A stretch of 64,000 nt of DNA from an uncultured Pseudomonadota bacterium (lineage in GTDB: Bacteria; Pseudomonadota; Gammaproteobacteria; Methylococcales; Methylomonadaceae): positions 1 through 64,000 of the forward strand of contig CAISXF010000064.1 of NCBI GenBank assembly GCA_903889445.1. The letters run 5' to 3'. The notes under the pieces were generated by a model. That model did no database searches. It was given only the letters and a program-made list of their open reading frames with translations, and had not been told where the DNA came from. The translations under genes and the position numbers were made by a program. This document shows positions 17,508-25,679 of this stretch, piece by piece; positions within the stretch are counted from its first letter, which is position 1, and each line of letters begins with the position of its first letter.

Positions 17508-19091
17508 ATGAAAAAAATCCTGATTTCAGACAAGCTCGCAACCGACGGCATTAACTATTTAAAAGAACAAGCCGATATTCAAATTCACTTTGAAGTGGGA
17601 TTAAGCGAAGATGCTTTATGTGAAATAATTGGTGATTTTGACGCGCTGTTAATTCGTAGTGATACCGTCGTCACGCCAAAAGTGTTGCAAGCGGCGAAAA
17701 ATTTGAAATTGATTGGGCGTGCCGGAATTGGCGTGGATAACGTGGATATTCCAGCGGCAACCGAAATGGGCGTAATTGTGATGAATACGCCTGATGCAAA
17801 CGCGACGACGACCGCAGAATTAGCGATTGCACATATAATGTCGTTGAGTCGTCATTTGCCTATGGCGGATAAATCAGTCCGCGCTGGAAAATGGGAACGT
17901 TCAAAATTAACCGGTTCAGAAGTGGCGCGTAAAACGTTGGGAATTGTCGGTTTTGGTACGATTGGGCGTTTGGTTTCACAGCGTGCGGCAGGTTTGCAAA
18001 TGCACGTTATCGCGTTCGACCCGTTTGTTGCGCCCGAAATTTACGCGGATTTGGGAGTGGAATCGGTGAGTTTGGATGATTTAATTTCACGTTCCGATTA
18101 TGTGACGCTGCATTGCCCGTTAATTGAAAAAACAAAAAACATTATTAACGCCGCGCAACTCGAAAAAATGAAATCGACGGCGATGCTGATTAACTGCGCT
18201 CGCGGCGGTTTGATTGACGAAACGGCACTTTATGAAGCGTTAAAAACTAAAAAAATCGCGGGCGCGGCGTTGGACGTTTATGAAAATGAACCGCCAGCAA
18301 ATTCGCCGCTGTTTGAATTAGAAAATATCGTTTTCACGCCGCATTTAGGCGCATCGACAAATGAAGCGCAATTAGCGGTGAGCGTTGAAATTGCTCAACA
18401 GGCGGTGACTTTTTTACGCACCGGCGAAGCTGTCAATGCGTTGAATTTGCCGCGTGTTTCAGCGGAAGAATTGAAAAAATCCAATGATTACATGAATCTC
18501 GCTACGCAACTTGGCAAAGTATTAGCCGGTTTGAGTTTGCAACCGTTGACGAAATTAGACGTCGCTTTATTTGGCAAAGCGGCAGAAGTTGCGTCACGTC
18601 CCGTTTCGGTTGCTGCGTTAATTGGTGTTTTGAGTGGGCAAGTTTCAACGCCCGTGAATCGTGTCAATGCTGAAAATATCGCAAAACGTCAAGGTTTGGT
18701 GTTGGTTGAATCGGTGTCGCAAGAAATGCTGGATTACGTTTCGCTTATTAAACTAACAGGTCATAGTGCAGGCAACACGATTACATTATCAGGTGTTTTA
18801 TTGGGTGGTCGTCACCCGCGTTTAGTTTCGATTAACGAGATGGACATCGAAGTGGTACCAGAAGGCACGTTGTTGGTCACGCGCCACGACGACAAACCCG
18901 GTGTAATTTCGGCGATTAGTTCGGTGTTGGGCGAAGCGGCGATTAACATTTCCAGAATGCAAGTCAGTACCGCCGATAATCAACAGCAAGCAATCGCGGT
19001 AATTAGCATTCCAGAGCCGTTGAGCGCAGATTTATTGGCGCAAATTGGCGCGATTTCTGCCGTGAATCAAGCGACGCAAATCACGTTATGA
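17508..19091 (+). CDS. serA: D-3-phosphoglycerate dehydrogenase
   Basis: First enzyme of serine synthesis. 527 residues, the long type with an intervening (ASB) domain and a C-terminal ACT domain. Seen are the substrate segment [12 protein letters not shown], the NAD-binding [21 protein letters not shown], the catalytic [13 protein letters not shown] and the ACT-type [27 protein letters not shown]. Serine feedback through the ACT domain is expected. It overlaps serB by 4 bases, so two of the three pathway enzymes are made together. Confidence 0.96.
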   Translation: MKKILISDKLATDGINYLKEQADIQIHFEVGLSEDALCEIIGDFDALLIRSDTVVTPKVLQAAKNLKLIGRAGIGVDNVDIPAATEMGVIVMNTPDANATTTAELAIAHIMSLSRHLPMADKSVRAGKWERSKLTGSEVARKTLGIVGFGTIGRLVSQRAAGLQMHVIAFDPFVAPEIYADLGVESVSLDDLISRSDYVTLHCPLIEKTKNIINAAQLEKMKSTAMLINCARGGLIDETALYEALKTKKIAGAALDVYENEPPANSPLFELENIVFTPHLGASTNEAQLAVSVEIAQQAVTFLRTGEAVNALNLPRVSAEELKKSNDYMNLATQLGKVLAGLSLQPLTKLDVALFGKAAEVASRPVSVAALIGVLSGQVSTPVNRVNAENIAKRQGLVLVESVSQEMLDYVSLIKLTGHSAGNTITLSGVLLGGRHPRLVSINEMDIEVVPEGTLLVTRHDDKPGVISAISSVLGEAAINISRMQVSTADNQQQAIAVISIPEPLSADLLAQIGAISAVNQATQITL

Positions 19092-19756
19092 GTTTCGATG
19101 TCGTCTGTTTTGATTGCGATAGCACGTTAAGCAAAATCGAAGGCATCGACGAATTGGCGCGGCAGGTGGGTTTAGGTGAAGAACTCGCCAAACTCACCGA
19201 CGCGGCAATGAATGGCGAAGTCGCTTTAGAAGATATTTACGGCAAACGTTTAGATTTAATTAGACCAAATCGTGCGGCGATTGATTGGGTGGCAGATTTA
19301 TATATTGCCGAATTAGTTGATGGCGTTGCCGAGGTTTTTGCCGAACTTCAAAAACAAAATAAAACTGTTCACATTATCAGCGGTGGCTTGTTGCCAGCGA
19401 TTTTACCGTTGGCGAAACTTTTAAATGTTCCCATTGAACATATTCACGCAGTTGACATTTATTTTGCGGAAAATGGCGATTATTTAGGTTATGAAACAGA
19501 TTCACCTTTGGCGAAAAATGGCGGCAAAGCGGCGATTATTAAATTATTGCTTAAAGCACACCCCCCCCGCCCCCCTTCAAAGGGGGGAGAGCTTTTGGTT
19601 ATGATTGGTGACGGCAAAACCGATTTAGAAGCGCAACAAGCTGGCGCGAAAGTCATTGGTTTTGGTGGTGTGGTGAATCGAAAATTAGTGCGTGAAAACG
19701 CCGATTTTTTTGTAGCTGACAAAAATTTAACAGCGGTTTTACCGTATATTATTTAA
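19088..19756 (+). CDS. serB: Phosphoserine phosphatase with an in-frame repeat insertion
   Basis: 222 residues, a HAD-superfamily phosphatase without the N-terminal ACT-like region of E. coli SerB. Motif I is FDCDST (nucleophile Asp9 or the second Asp as acid-base), motif II IISGGLLPAI, the motif III lysine in AKNGGKAAI and the Mg-binding GDGKTDLEAQ. Between the lysine and GDGKTD an unusual stretch HPPRPPSKGGE is encoded by a C-run/G-run palindrome, apparently a dispersed repeat that inserted in frame into a surface loop. The catalytic motifs are intact, so the enzyme may still work. Overlaps serA. Confidence 0.9.
   Translation: MSFDVVCFDCDSTLSKIEGIDELARQVGLGEELAKLTDAAMNGEVALEDIYGKRLDLIRPNRAAIDWVADLYIAELVDGVAEVFAELQKQNKTVHIISGGLLPAILPLAKLLNVPIEHIHAVDIYFAENGDYLGYETDSPLAKNGGKAAIIKLLLKAHPPRPPSKGGELLVMIGDGKTDLEAQQAGAKVIGFGGVVNRKLVRENADFFVADKNLTAVLPYII
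19558..19587. repeat. C-run/G-run palindromic element inside serB
   Basis: CCCCCCTT (19570-19577) pairs with AAGGGGGG (19580-19587), preceded by a further C-run from 19560. Composition is unlike the AT-leaning surroundings, and the peptide PPRPPSKGG is characteristic of coding-region insertions of such palindromes. It could fold as a hairpin in DNA or mRNA. Confidence 0.6.
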
Positions 19757-19776
19757 AAAATTAGAGAGTAAATAGC

Positions 19777-20523
19777 ATGGCTGGTCACAGTAAATGGGCA
19801 AACATTAAACATCGTAAAGCGGGTCAAGATGCGTTACGCGGCAAGATTTTCACCAAAATTTTGCGCGAAATTACCGTTGCAGTAAAAACGAGTGGCACCG
19901 ATCCAGCGAGTAACGCGGCGTTACGTTCGGCAGTTGATAAAGCGTTGGGGGCAAATATGCGCCGCGACACCATCGATACCGCCATCAAAAAAGCGTCGGG
20001 AACATTGGAAGGCGTGCATTATGAAGCTATTCGTTATGAAGGTTACGGCGCAGGCGGCGTGGCGGTCATCGTCGATTGTTTGACGGACAACAAACAACGC
20101 ACCGTTGGCGAAGTGCGTCATGCGTTTAGCAAATCGGGCGGCAATTTAGGCACAGACGGTTCGGTTGCTTATATGTTTAGCACCGTTGGGATTATTAGTT
20201 ATGGCGCCGAAACTGACGAAGATGCGTTGATGGAAGCCGCGATTGAAGCTGGTGCGGACGACGTGGTAACGAATGAAGACGGCTCGAAAGATGTTATGAC
20301 GACGCTTGAAAATTATTTGAACGTGAAAGAAGCATTAGTTGCGGCAGGTTTTACGCCAGAAAATTCTGAAATTACCATGCAAGCGGCGACCAATGCCGAA
20401 TTAGACGCTGAAAATGCCGAAAAAATGATATTGCTAATTGAGCGTTTGGAAGATTTGGACGACGTGCAAAATGTTTATTCAAATGGCGACATTAGCGACG
20501 AAATTATGGCGACGATGGGTTGA
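19777..20523 (+). CDS. yebC: YebC/PmpR-family regulator or translation factor
   Basis: 248 residues with the hallmark N-terminus [23 protein letters not shown] and three-domain length. Family members are described as transcription regulators and, more recently, as factors that relieve ribosome stalling at proline stretches. The location immediately before ruvC is conserved in many gammaproteobacteria. The stop overlaps the TTG start of ruvC (TTGA). Confidence 0.95.
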   Translation: MAGHSKWANIKHRKAGQDALRGKIFTKILREITVAVKTSGTDPASNAALRSAVDKALGANMRRDTIDTAIKKASGTLEGVHYEAIRYEGYGAGGVAVIVDCLTDNKQRTVGEVRHAFSKSGGNLGTDGSVAYMFSTVGIISYGAETDEDALMEAAIEAGADDVVTNEDGSKDVMTTLENYLNVKEALVAAGFTPENSEITMQAATNAELDAENAEKMILLIERLEDLDDVQNVYSNGDISDEIMATMG

Positions 20524-21017
20524 AAATTCTCGGCATCGACCCAGGTTCGCGCTTGACGGGTTACGGAATTATTGAAATCGTGCCGAACGGTTATCGATAC
20601 ATTGCGAGTGGCGCGTTGAAAATTCAAGCCGATGATTTTCCGCGCAAACTCAAACAAGTTTTTGACGGCATTTTGCAACTGGTTGAAATATATCAGCCCG
20701 AACAAATGGCAATCGAACAAGTGTTTATGAGCAGAAATGCGGATTCCGCGTTGAAATTGGGACAAGCGCGTGGCGCGGCGATTTGTGCCGTTCAAACGCA
20801 CGATATTCCTATTTTTGAATACGCCGCGCGGCAAGTCAAACAAGCAATTGTCGGCAAAGGCAGCGCGGATAAATTACAAGTTCAGCAAATGGTCAAACTG
20901 CTGCTAAACATTCAAGGTAATTTACAAATCGACGCGAGCGACGCGCTGGGGATTGCGATTTGTCACGCGCATTTCGCGCAAACCGCGCAACGTCTACAAA
21001 CGGGAATGAAAACATGA
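20520..21017 (+). CDS. ruvC: Holliday junction resolvase RuvC
   Basis: 165 residues, RNase-H-like endonuclease that cuts Holliday junctions after RuvAB branch migration. The first acid lies in [13 protein letters not shown], the second in IEQVFMSRN, and the C-terminal pair in [15 protein letters not shown] start at 20520, fixed by the family N-terminus (MKILGIDPG) and by overlap with yebC. Ends within the ruvA start. Confidence 0.95.
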   Translation: MKILGIDPGSRLTGYGIIEIVPNGYRYIASGALKIQADDFPRKLKQVFDGILQLVEIYQPEQMAIEQVFMSRNADSALKLGQARGAAICAVQTHDIPIFEYAARQVKQAIVGKGSADKLQVQQMVKLLLNIQGNLQIDASDALGIAICHAHFAQTAQRLQTGMKT

Positions 21018-21601
21018 TTGGGTTTTTGCGCGGTAAAATTGCTTTGAAAGCTCCGCCGCTTATCGTTTTAGACGTAAATGGCGTGGGTTATGAAATCGAA
21101 GCTCCGATGACGGTGTTTTACGATTTGCCCGAAATTGGCGCGGAAATTACGTTGCAAACGCATTTGGTGGTTCGTGAAGACGCGCACAGTTTGTTTGGTT
21201 TTTCGACTGAAACCGATAAAACCATGTTTAAAACGTTGATTAAAATTAGCGGCGTTGGGGCAAAATTAGCGTTGGTAATTTTATCGGGTCAAAGCGCGGA
21301 ACAATTTCAAACGTGCATTCAAAATAATGACGTAACGGCATTGGTAAAATTACCAGGTGTGGGCAAAAAGACCGCTGAACGTTTGGTGATGGAATTGCGC
21401 GATAAATTGCCGCAGTCTGACGACGCGCCACAACTTGAAAACGTTGGAAATTTCGGTAATGCGCGTGCCGAAGCAATTAGCGCGTTGTGTTCGTTGGGAT
21501 ATAAACCGCTCGATGCGAGCCGCATGGTTTCTGCGATTCAACCCGAAGGCAAAACGTGCGAAACGATTATTCGTTTGGCGTTGCAAAGTGCCGCGAAATG
21601 A
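21014..21601 (+). CDS. ruvA: Holliday junction branch migration protein RuvA
   Basis: 195 residues from MIGFLRGKI. Three domains: an N-terminal OB fold, two helix-hairpin-helix motifs ([15 protein letters not shown] and [16 protein letters not shown]) that bind junction DNA, and a C-terminal RuvB-binding domain ([20 protein letters not shown]). An upstream in-frame ATG at 20960 lies inside ruvC and is not used in the family; the chosen ATG overlaps the ruvC stop. Confidence 0.95.
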   Translation: MIGFLRGKIALKAPPLIVLDVNGVGYEIEAPMTVFYDLPEIGAEITLQTHLVVREDAHSLFGFSTETDKTMFKTLIKISGVGAKLALVILSGQSAEQFQTCIQNNDVTALVKLPGVGKKTAERLVMELRDKLPQSDDAPQLENVGNFGNARAEAISALCSLGYKPLDASRMVSAIQPEGKTCETIIRLALQSAAK

Positions 21602-22632
21602 TTGAAGAAGACCGTTTAATTACTGCAAATGCAGGGCAGGGCGAAGAAGGTCACGACCGTGCGATGCGTCCAAAACGTTTGGCGGATTACGTTGGACAAG
21701 AAGAATGCCGCACGCAAATGGCTATTTTTATTGAAGCGACGTTGGCGCGAAAAGAAGCTCTCGACCACACGTTAATTTTCGGGCCGCCAGGTTTAGGAAA
21801 AACCACGTTAGCGTTGATTATCGCCAACGAAATGGGTGTGAATTTACGACAAACCGCTGCACCCGTTTTGGAAAAAGCAGGCGATTTAGCGGCATTGCTG
21901 ACGAATTTAGAAAAACACGACGTGCTTTTTATTGACGAAATTCACCGTTTAAGTCCCGCAGTTGAAGAAATTTTATATCCTGCGATGGAAGATTATCAGC
22001 TAGATTTGATGATTGGTGAAGGTGCGTCGGCGCGGTCGATTAAAATTGATTTACCACCTTTTACGTTAATTGGCGCAACGACTCGCGCAGGTTTGTTGAC
22101 TTCGCCTTTGCGCGATAGATTCGGAATTGTGCAACGCTTGGTTTTTTACACGGTCGAAGAATTAACGCATATCGTCACCCGTTCGGCGCAGGTTTTAAAA
22201 ATGGGCATCGAACCAAAAGGCGCAATCGAAATCGCCAAACGTTCACGCGGCACGCCTCGCATCGCAAACCGATTATTACGGCGCGTGCGGGATTTCGCAC
22301 AAGTCAAAAGCAACGGCATCATCACCGAACACGTTGCGGCGGAAGCCTTAACCATGTTAAAAGTGGACGGCAACGGCTTTGATAGTTTGGACAGAAAATT
22401 TTTATTAACGTTGATTGAAAATTTCTCTGGCGGGCCTGTCGGTTTAGACACGATGGCGGCGGCAATTAGCGAAGAACGCGGCACGATTGAAGATGTTTTA
22501 GAACCGTATTTGTTGCAACAAGGTTTTATTATGCGAACGCCTCGCGGACGAGTTGCCACGGCGGCGGCTTATTTGCATTTTGGTTTAACCGCCCCAAAAG
22601 TTGCGGCGAATGTCGATTTATTTACATCCTGA
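21598..22632 (+). CDS. ruvB: Holliday junction helicase RuvB
   Basis: 344 residues from [13 protein letters not shown]+ motor of branch migration: Walker [12 protein letters not shown], Walker [10 protein letters not shown], sensor 1 [18 protein letters not shown] with the arginine finger region, sensor 2 [17 protein letters not shown], and a C-terminal winged-helix domain ([21 protein letters not shown]). The start overlaps ruvA (ATGA); a longer frame from 21556 runs in ruvA. The operon yebC-ruvC-ruvA-ruvB is compact with four successive overlaps. Confidence 0.96.
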   Translation: MIEEDRLITANAGQGEEGHDRAMRPKRLADYVGQEECRTQMAIFIEATLARKEALDHTLIFGPPGLGKTTLALIIANEMGVNLRQTAAPVLEKAGDLAALLTNLEKHDVLFIDEIHRLSPAVEEILYPAMEDYQLDLMIGEGASARSIKIDLPPFTLIGATTRAGLLTSPLRDRFGIVQRLVFYTVEELTHIVTRSAQVLKMGIEPKGAIEIAKRSRGTPRIANRLLRRVRDFAQVKSNGIITEHVAAEALTMLKVDGNGFDSLDRKFLLTLIENFSGGPVGLDTMAAAISEERGTIEDVLEPYLLQQGFIMRTPRGRVATAAAYLHFGLTAPKVAANVDLFTS

Positions 22633-22652
22633 AAAATTACTGAGATAAAAAT

Positions 22653-23531
22653 ATGAAAAAATATATCGCGCCATTCTTTTTAATTGCAGTTATCGGCAAT
22701 GTTCAAGCGACTGAAATCACTGAAACGCACGTCACAGGAACACATTTTAAATTCACAGCGAAATTAGACGCGCCTTTAATCGCAGGCAATAAAGTCAAAA
22801 TTGAATTCGGCAAAAATTTAGTGCCAATGACGTGTGTTGAAACAACGTGTACTTTGTTTCGGACGATGAACAGTGACGTGATGCCAGCTTATAAAATCGG
22901 CATTTACAATTCAAAAAACGTTTTGCAGATTGCAGAAACTCACACAGCTACGAAGTCCTACACAAAAATTGCTAACGATGGTTCTGAATTGCTAGACAGC
23001 GCACAGCTTGGAACAAATCCAAAAGATTGGGCTTGTACGAAAGACAATAAAACTGGCTTGATTTGGGAAGTTAAAACCACTGACGGCGGTTTGCGTGATT
23101 CGACTAAAAAGTACACCAATTACACGCCCGCTTATCCAAAATGTAGCGGTTATAGTTGGTGTGATTCTTACACTGGCAAATACGGCGATAGCACCAACAC
23201 CGATGGGTTTGTCACGGCAGTGAATTCACAAAGTTTGTGTGGCAAAAATGATTGGCGGTTGCCAACTCGTGATGAATTGAGGGCTTTGGTTTATTGCTTC
23301 GATGGCAAAACGAAAACGCTGGACAAATACGGCTGGGGTGATATTTGCGGTTTACCCACCATTGCGCCAACCATTAACACGACCTATTTTCCTGATATAA
23401 AAGATAATTATTGGTTCTGGTCGGTCTCGAATTCAGATGACGTATGGGTTGTGAACTTCGATTTTGGTAATGATAACAGCAATCGCAAGGACGACGACAA
23501 CGCAGTCCGTCTCGTGCGCGGAGGACAGTAA
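22653..23531 (+). CDS. Secreted DUF1566 (Lcl C-terminal, C-type-lectin-like) protein
   Basis: 292 residues. Signal peptide (about 1-19), an N-terminal beta-rich region (20-110), then a DUF1566 domain from KDWACTKDNKTGLIWEV, with CGKNDWRLPTRDELRALV and final AVRLVRGG. The last 35 residues (FWSVSNSDDVWVVNFDFGNDNSNRKDDDNAVRLVRGGQ in part) have the arrangement of diversity-generating-retroelement variable regions: scattered Asn/Asp/Ser codons rich in A followed by a GC-rich, invariant VRLVRGG end. No reverse transcriptase or template repeat was seen in this window. Six or more cysteines suggest disulfides. A surface ligand-binding role is inferred from the fold. Confidence 0.75.
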   Translation: MKKYIAPFFLIAVIGNVQATEITETHVTGTHFKFTAKLDAPLIAGNKVKIEFGKNLVPMTCVETTCTLFRTMNSDVMPAYKIGIYNSKNVLQIAETHTATKSYTKIANDGSELLDSAQLGTNPKDWACTKDNKTGLIWEVKTTDGGLRDSTKKYTNYTPAYPKCSGYSWCDSYTGKYGDSTNTDGFVTAVNSQSLCGKNDWRLPTRDELRALVYCFDGKTKTLDKYGWGDICGLPTIAPTINTTYFPDIKDNYWFWSVSNSDDVWVVNFDFGNDNSNRKDDDNAVRLVRGGQ

Positions 23532-23555
23532 TTTCACATTTTTGTTTTGTTGATT
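23526..23555 (+). repeat. 30-bp direct repeat, left copy, flanking a toxin-antitoxin cassette
   Basis: Begins cagtaatttcacatttttg and matches 24112-24141 with a single mismatch (29 of 30). It includes the last Gln codon and stop codon of the DUF1566 gene. Confidence 0.85.
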
Positions 23556-23594
23556 GATTTGGCTTTGTGGGTTTTGATTTTTTGGGAGTGATTT

Positions 23595-23840
23595 ATGGAA
23601 AAAATTTTTTCAGAGTTAAGCGTTAGTGTTGGCGAATTGAAACGGAATTTTAGCGGTATAATCAAACAAGCTGACGACGAAGCCGTTGCGATTTTGAATC
23701 ACAATCGCCCCGAAGCCTATTTATTATCGGCGCGACATTACGAGCAACTTTTGTCGTATGTGGAAGATTTAGAAGACGAAAAATTAGTTCGTGAGCGTTC
23801 CAACGGTGTTTTTATTGAGGTCAATATCGATGACTTATAA
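23595..23840 (+). CDS. Phd/YefM-family antitoxin
   Basis: 81 residues. The N-terminal DNA-binding part has the family pattern VSVGELKRNFSGIIKQADDEAVAILNHNRPEAYLLS; the acidic C-terminus (EDLEDEKLVRER…) would wrap the toxin. It would neutralise the RelE-type toxin encoded immediately downstream and repress its own promoter. GGAGTGATTT supplies the ribosome-binding site. The toxin start overlaps its last 11 bases. Confidence 0.88.
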   Translation: MEKIFSELSVSVGELKRNFSGIIKQADDEAVAILNHNRPEAYLLSARHYEQLLSYVEDLEDEKLVRERSNGVFIEVNIDDL

Positions 23841-24117
23841 ATTACGTTTTCAAGAATTGGCGTTGGCAGAATGGGAAAAACTCGACGCAACAATTCGTGA
23901 ACGTTTTAAGTCAAAATTACAGGAACGCTTGCAAAATCCGCGTGTACCGACGGCAGCACTTTCTGGAATGCCGAATTGCTACAAAATTAAATTGCGAAGT
24001 TTAGGCTATCGTTTAATTTACAAAGTGGAAGATGACATTATTTTTGTGTCGGTTATTGCAATCGGCAAGCGTGAAAAAGACAAGGTTTATAAATTAGCGA
24101 AGTCGCGTTTGCAGTAA
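23830..24117 (+). CDS. RelE/ParE-superfamily toxin
   Basis: 95 residues from MTYKLRFQELALAEWEKLD. The pattern YKIKLRSLGYRLIYKVEDDIIFVSVIAIGKREKDKVYKLA is typical of RelE mRNA interferases, with the basic and aromatic residues needed for ribosome-dependent cleavage (R and Y/K near the C-terminus). A longer frame from 23791 runs inside the antitoxin and is unlikely. The toxin ends with CAG TAA inside the right direct repeat, mirroring the end of the DUF1566 gene. Confidence 0.88.
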   Translation: MTYKLRFQELALAEWEKLDATIRERFKSKLQERLQNPRVPTAALSGMPNCYKIKLRSLGYRLIYKVEDDIIFVSVIAIGKREKDKVYKLAKSRLQ

Positions 24118-24141
24118 TTTCACATTTTTGTTTTGGTGATT
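24112..24141 (+). repeat. 30-bp direct repeat, right copy, flanking a toxin-antitoxin cassette
   Basis: Matches 23526-23555 except for one base. It covers the final Gln codon and stop of the toxin gene and ends 6 bases before the ybgC start. Confidence 0.85.
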
Positions 24142-24147
24142 TAATTC

Positions 24148-24564
24148 ATGAAAGCGTCTTTTGTTTTACCCGTTAGAATTTATTACGAAGACACCGACGC
24201 AGGCGGCGTGGTGTATCATTCAAATTATTTAAACTTTTTTGAACGCGCTCGAACCGAAATGTTGCGTGATTTAGGTTTTGAACAAAATGAATTACGCGAA
24301 CAAAGTGGCGTTATTTTTGCTGTAAGAACGATGCAAATTGACTATTTACGTCCCGCGAAATTCAACGATTTAGTACATGTTAGTGCGACGATTTCACAAT
24401 TGAAAAAAGCCAGTTTAACCTTTGAACAAACCATAAAGTGTGGCGAGATGATGCTTTGCACTTGTAGCTGTCGGATTGTTTGCCTCAACGCTGACAATTT
24501 GAAACCGACCGCTATTCCTGATTTTTTATTTGACGCATTTTTAACTAAAAACAATGAACACTGA
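24148..24564 (+). CDS. ybgC: Tol-Pal-associated acyl-CoA thioesterase YbgC
   Basis: 138 residues, hotdog-fold thioesterase. The active-site motif YYEDTDAGGVVYHSNYLNFFERAR is intact. It hydrolyses acyl-CoA or acyl-ACP and is the standard first gene of the tol-pal cluster. Overlaps tolQ by 11 bases. Its immediate upstream region is the direct repeat, so the native promoter may have been displaced by the toxin-antitoxin insertion. Confidence 0.93.
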   Translation: MKASFVLPVRIYYEDTDAGGVVYHSNYLNFFERARTEMLRDLGFEQNELREQSGVIFAVRTMQIDYLRPAKFNDLVHVSATISQLKKASLTFEQTIKCGEMMLCTCSCRIVCLNADNLKPTAIPDFLFDAFLTKNNEH

Positions 24565-25231
24565 TTTATCGATTTTCCATTTAGTCACCGAAGCCAGCTT
24601 TGTCGTGCAGTTTGTGATGTTAATTTTATTCACGGCATCGTTGGTGTCATGGACATTTATTTTTTCCAAACGCAAAGAACTCAATCGTTCCATCGAAATT
24701 ACCGACGAATTTGAAGAACAATTTTGGTCAGGCGTTTCGTTATCGGAACTTTATCGCAAACTCGCGGCGAAGGATTTTGAACCCGAAGGCATCGAAAAAA
24801 TCTTTTTAGCAGGTTATAAAGAATTTTCTCGAATGCGTTTAAGCGGCAATGTCGAACCCGCAGTGCAAGTCGAAAGCGCACAGCGTGTGATGCGAATTGA
24901 ATTATTGCGTGAACTTGACCGATTAGATGAACATTTGGCATTTTTAGCAACGGTCGGTTCAACCAGTCCTTACGTTGGTTTATTCGGCACAGTTTGGGGG
25001 ATTATGAATTCATTTATGGGATTAGGAAACGTCAAACAAGCGACACTGGCAACCGTCGCGCCTGGGATTGCCGAAGCGTTGATTGCCACCGCGATTGGTT
25101 TATTTGCCGCGATTCCAGCCGTTGTTGCGTACAACCGTTTTTCAACTCGTTTGGATAGATTAACGGGACGTTATGAATTATTCGTTGAAGAATTCATCGT
25201 GTTATTACAAAGACAGGCGCACAGTAAATGA
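24554..25231 (+). CDS. tolQ: Tol-Pal inner-membrane motor protein TolQ
   Basis: 225 residues with three membrane helices: one at 17-38 and two in the C-terminal half (ATVGSTSPYVGLFGTVWGIMNSF and APGIAEALIATAIGLFAAIPAVVAYNRF). It forms the proton-driven stator with TolR that powers TolA during cell constriction. Homologous to ExbB at 9228 but clearly the Tol type by context. Confidence 0.95.
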   Translation: MNTDLSIFHLVTEASFVVQFVMLILFTASLVSWTFIFSKRKELNRSIEITDEFEEQFWSGVSLSELYRKLAAKDFEPEGIEKIFLAGYKEFSRMRLSGNVEPAVQVESAQRVMRIELLRELDRLDEHLAFLATVGSTSPYVGLFGTVWGIMNSFMGLGNVKQATLATVAPGIAEALIATAIGLFAAIPAVVAYNRFSTRLDRLTGRYELFVEEFIVLLQRQAHSK

Positions 25232-25671
25232 ATGTAAATAACAAAAAAGCGGGTCGTCGTCGCCCGATGGCAGAAATTAACGTGGTGCCGTATATCGACG
25301 TAACGTTGGTGTTATTGATTATTTTCATGATTACCACGCCAATGTTGCAATCGGGCGTGGAAGTGGATTTGCCCAGAGCGCAAGCTGCGATGATTGATCA
25401 AAAAGACGATACGCCGCCGTTTATTATTTCGATTCAAAACGCAGACGGGGCGGGCAAGTATTTTATTAACGTCGGCAATGGGGAAGATGAACCGGTTACG
25501 TTGGAAGAAATTTATCCGCGTATTGATGCTGTTTTGAAAAACAAACCCACCACGCAAATTTTGATTAACGCTGACAAAAATATCGATTACGGCACGGTTG
25601 TCGTGACAATGGCGGCATTGAAAAAAGCTGGCGTGCCGACGGTTGGTTTAATGACTAAATCAGATGATTAA
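25228..25671 (+). CDS. tolR: Tol-Pal motor protein TolR
   Basis: 147 residues with one membrane helix carrying the motor aspartate (MAEINVVPYIDVTLVLLIIFMITTPML) and a periplasmic dimerisation domain. Start overlaps the tolQ stop (ATGA). Works with TolQ as proton channel and peptidoglycan-binding element. Confidence 0.95.
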   Translation: MNVNNKKAGRRRPMAEINVVPYIDVTLVLLIIFMITTPMLQSGVEVDLPRAQAAMIDQKDDTPPFIISIQNADGAGKYFINVGNGEDEPVTLEEIYPRIDAVLKNKPTTQILINADKNIDYGTVVVTMAALKKAGVPTVGLMTKSDD

Positions 25672-25679
25672 CGGCTTCA

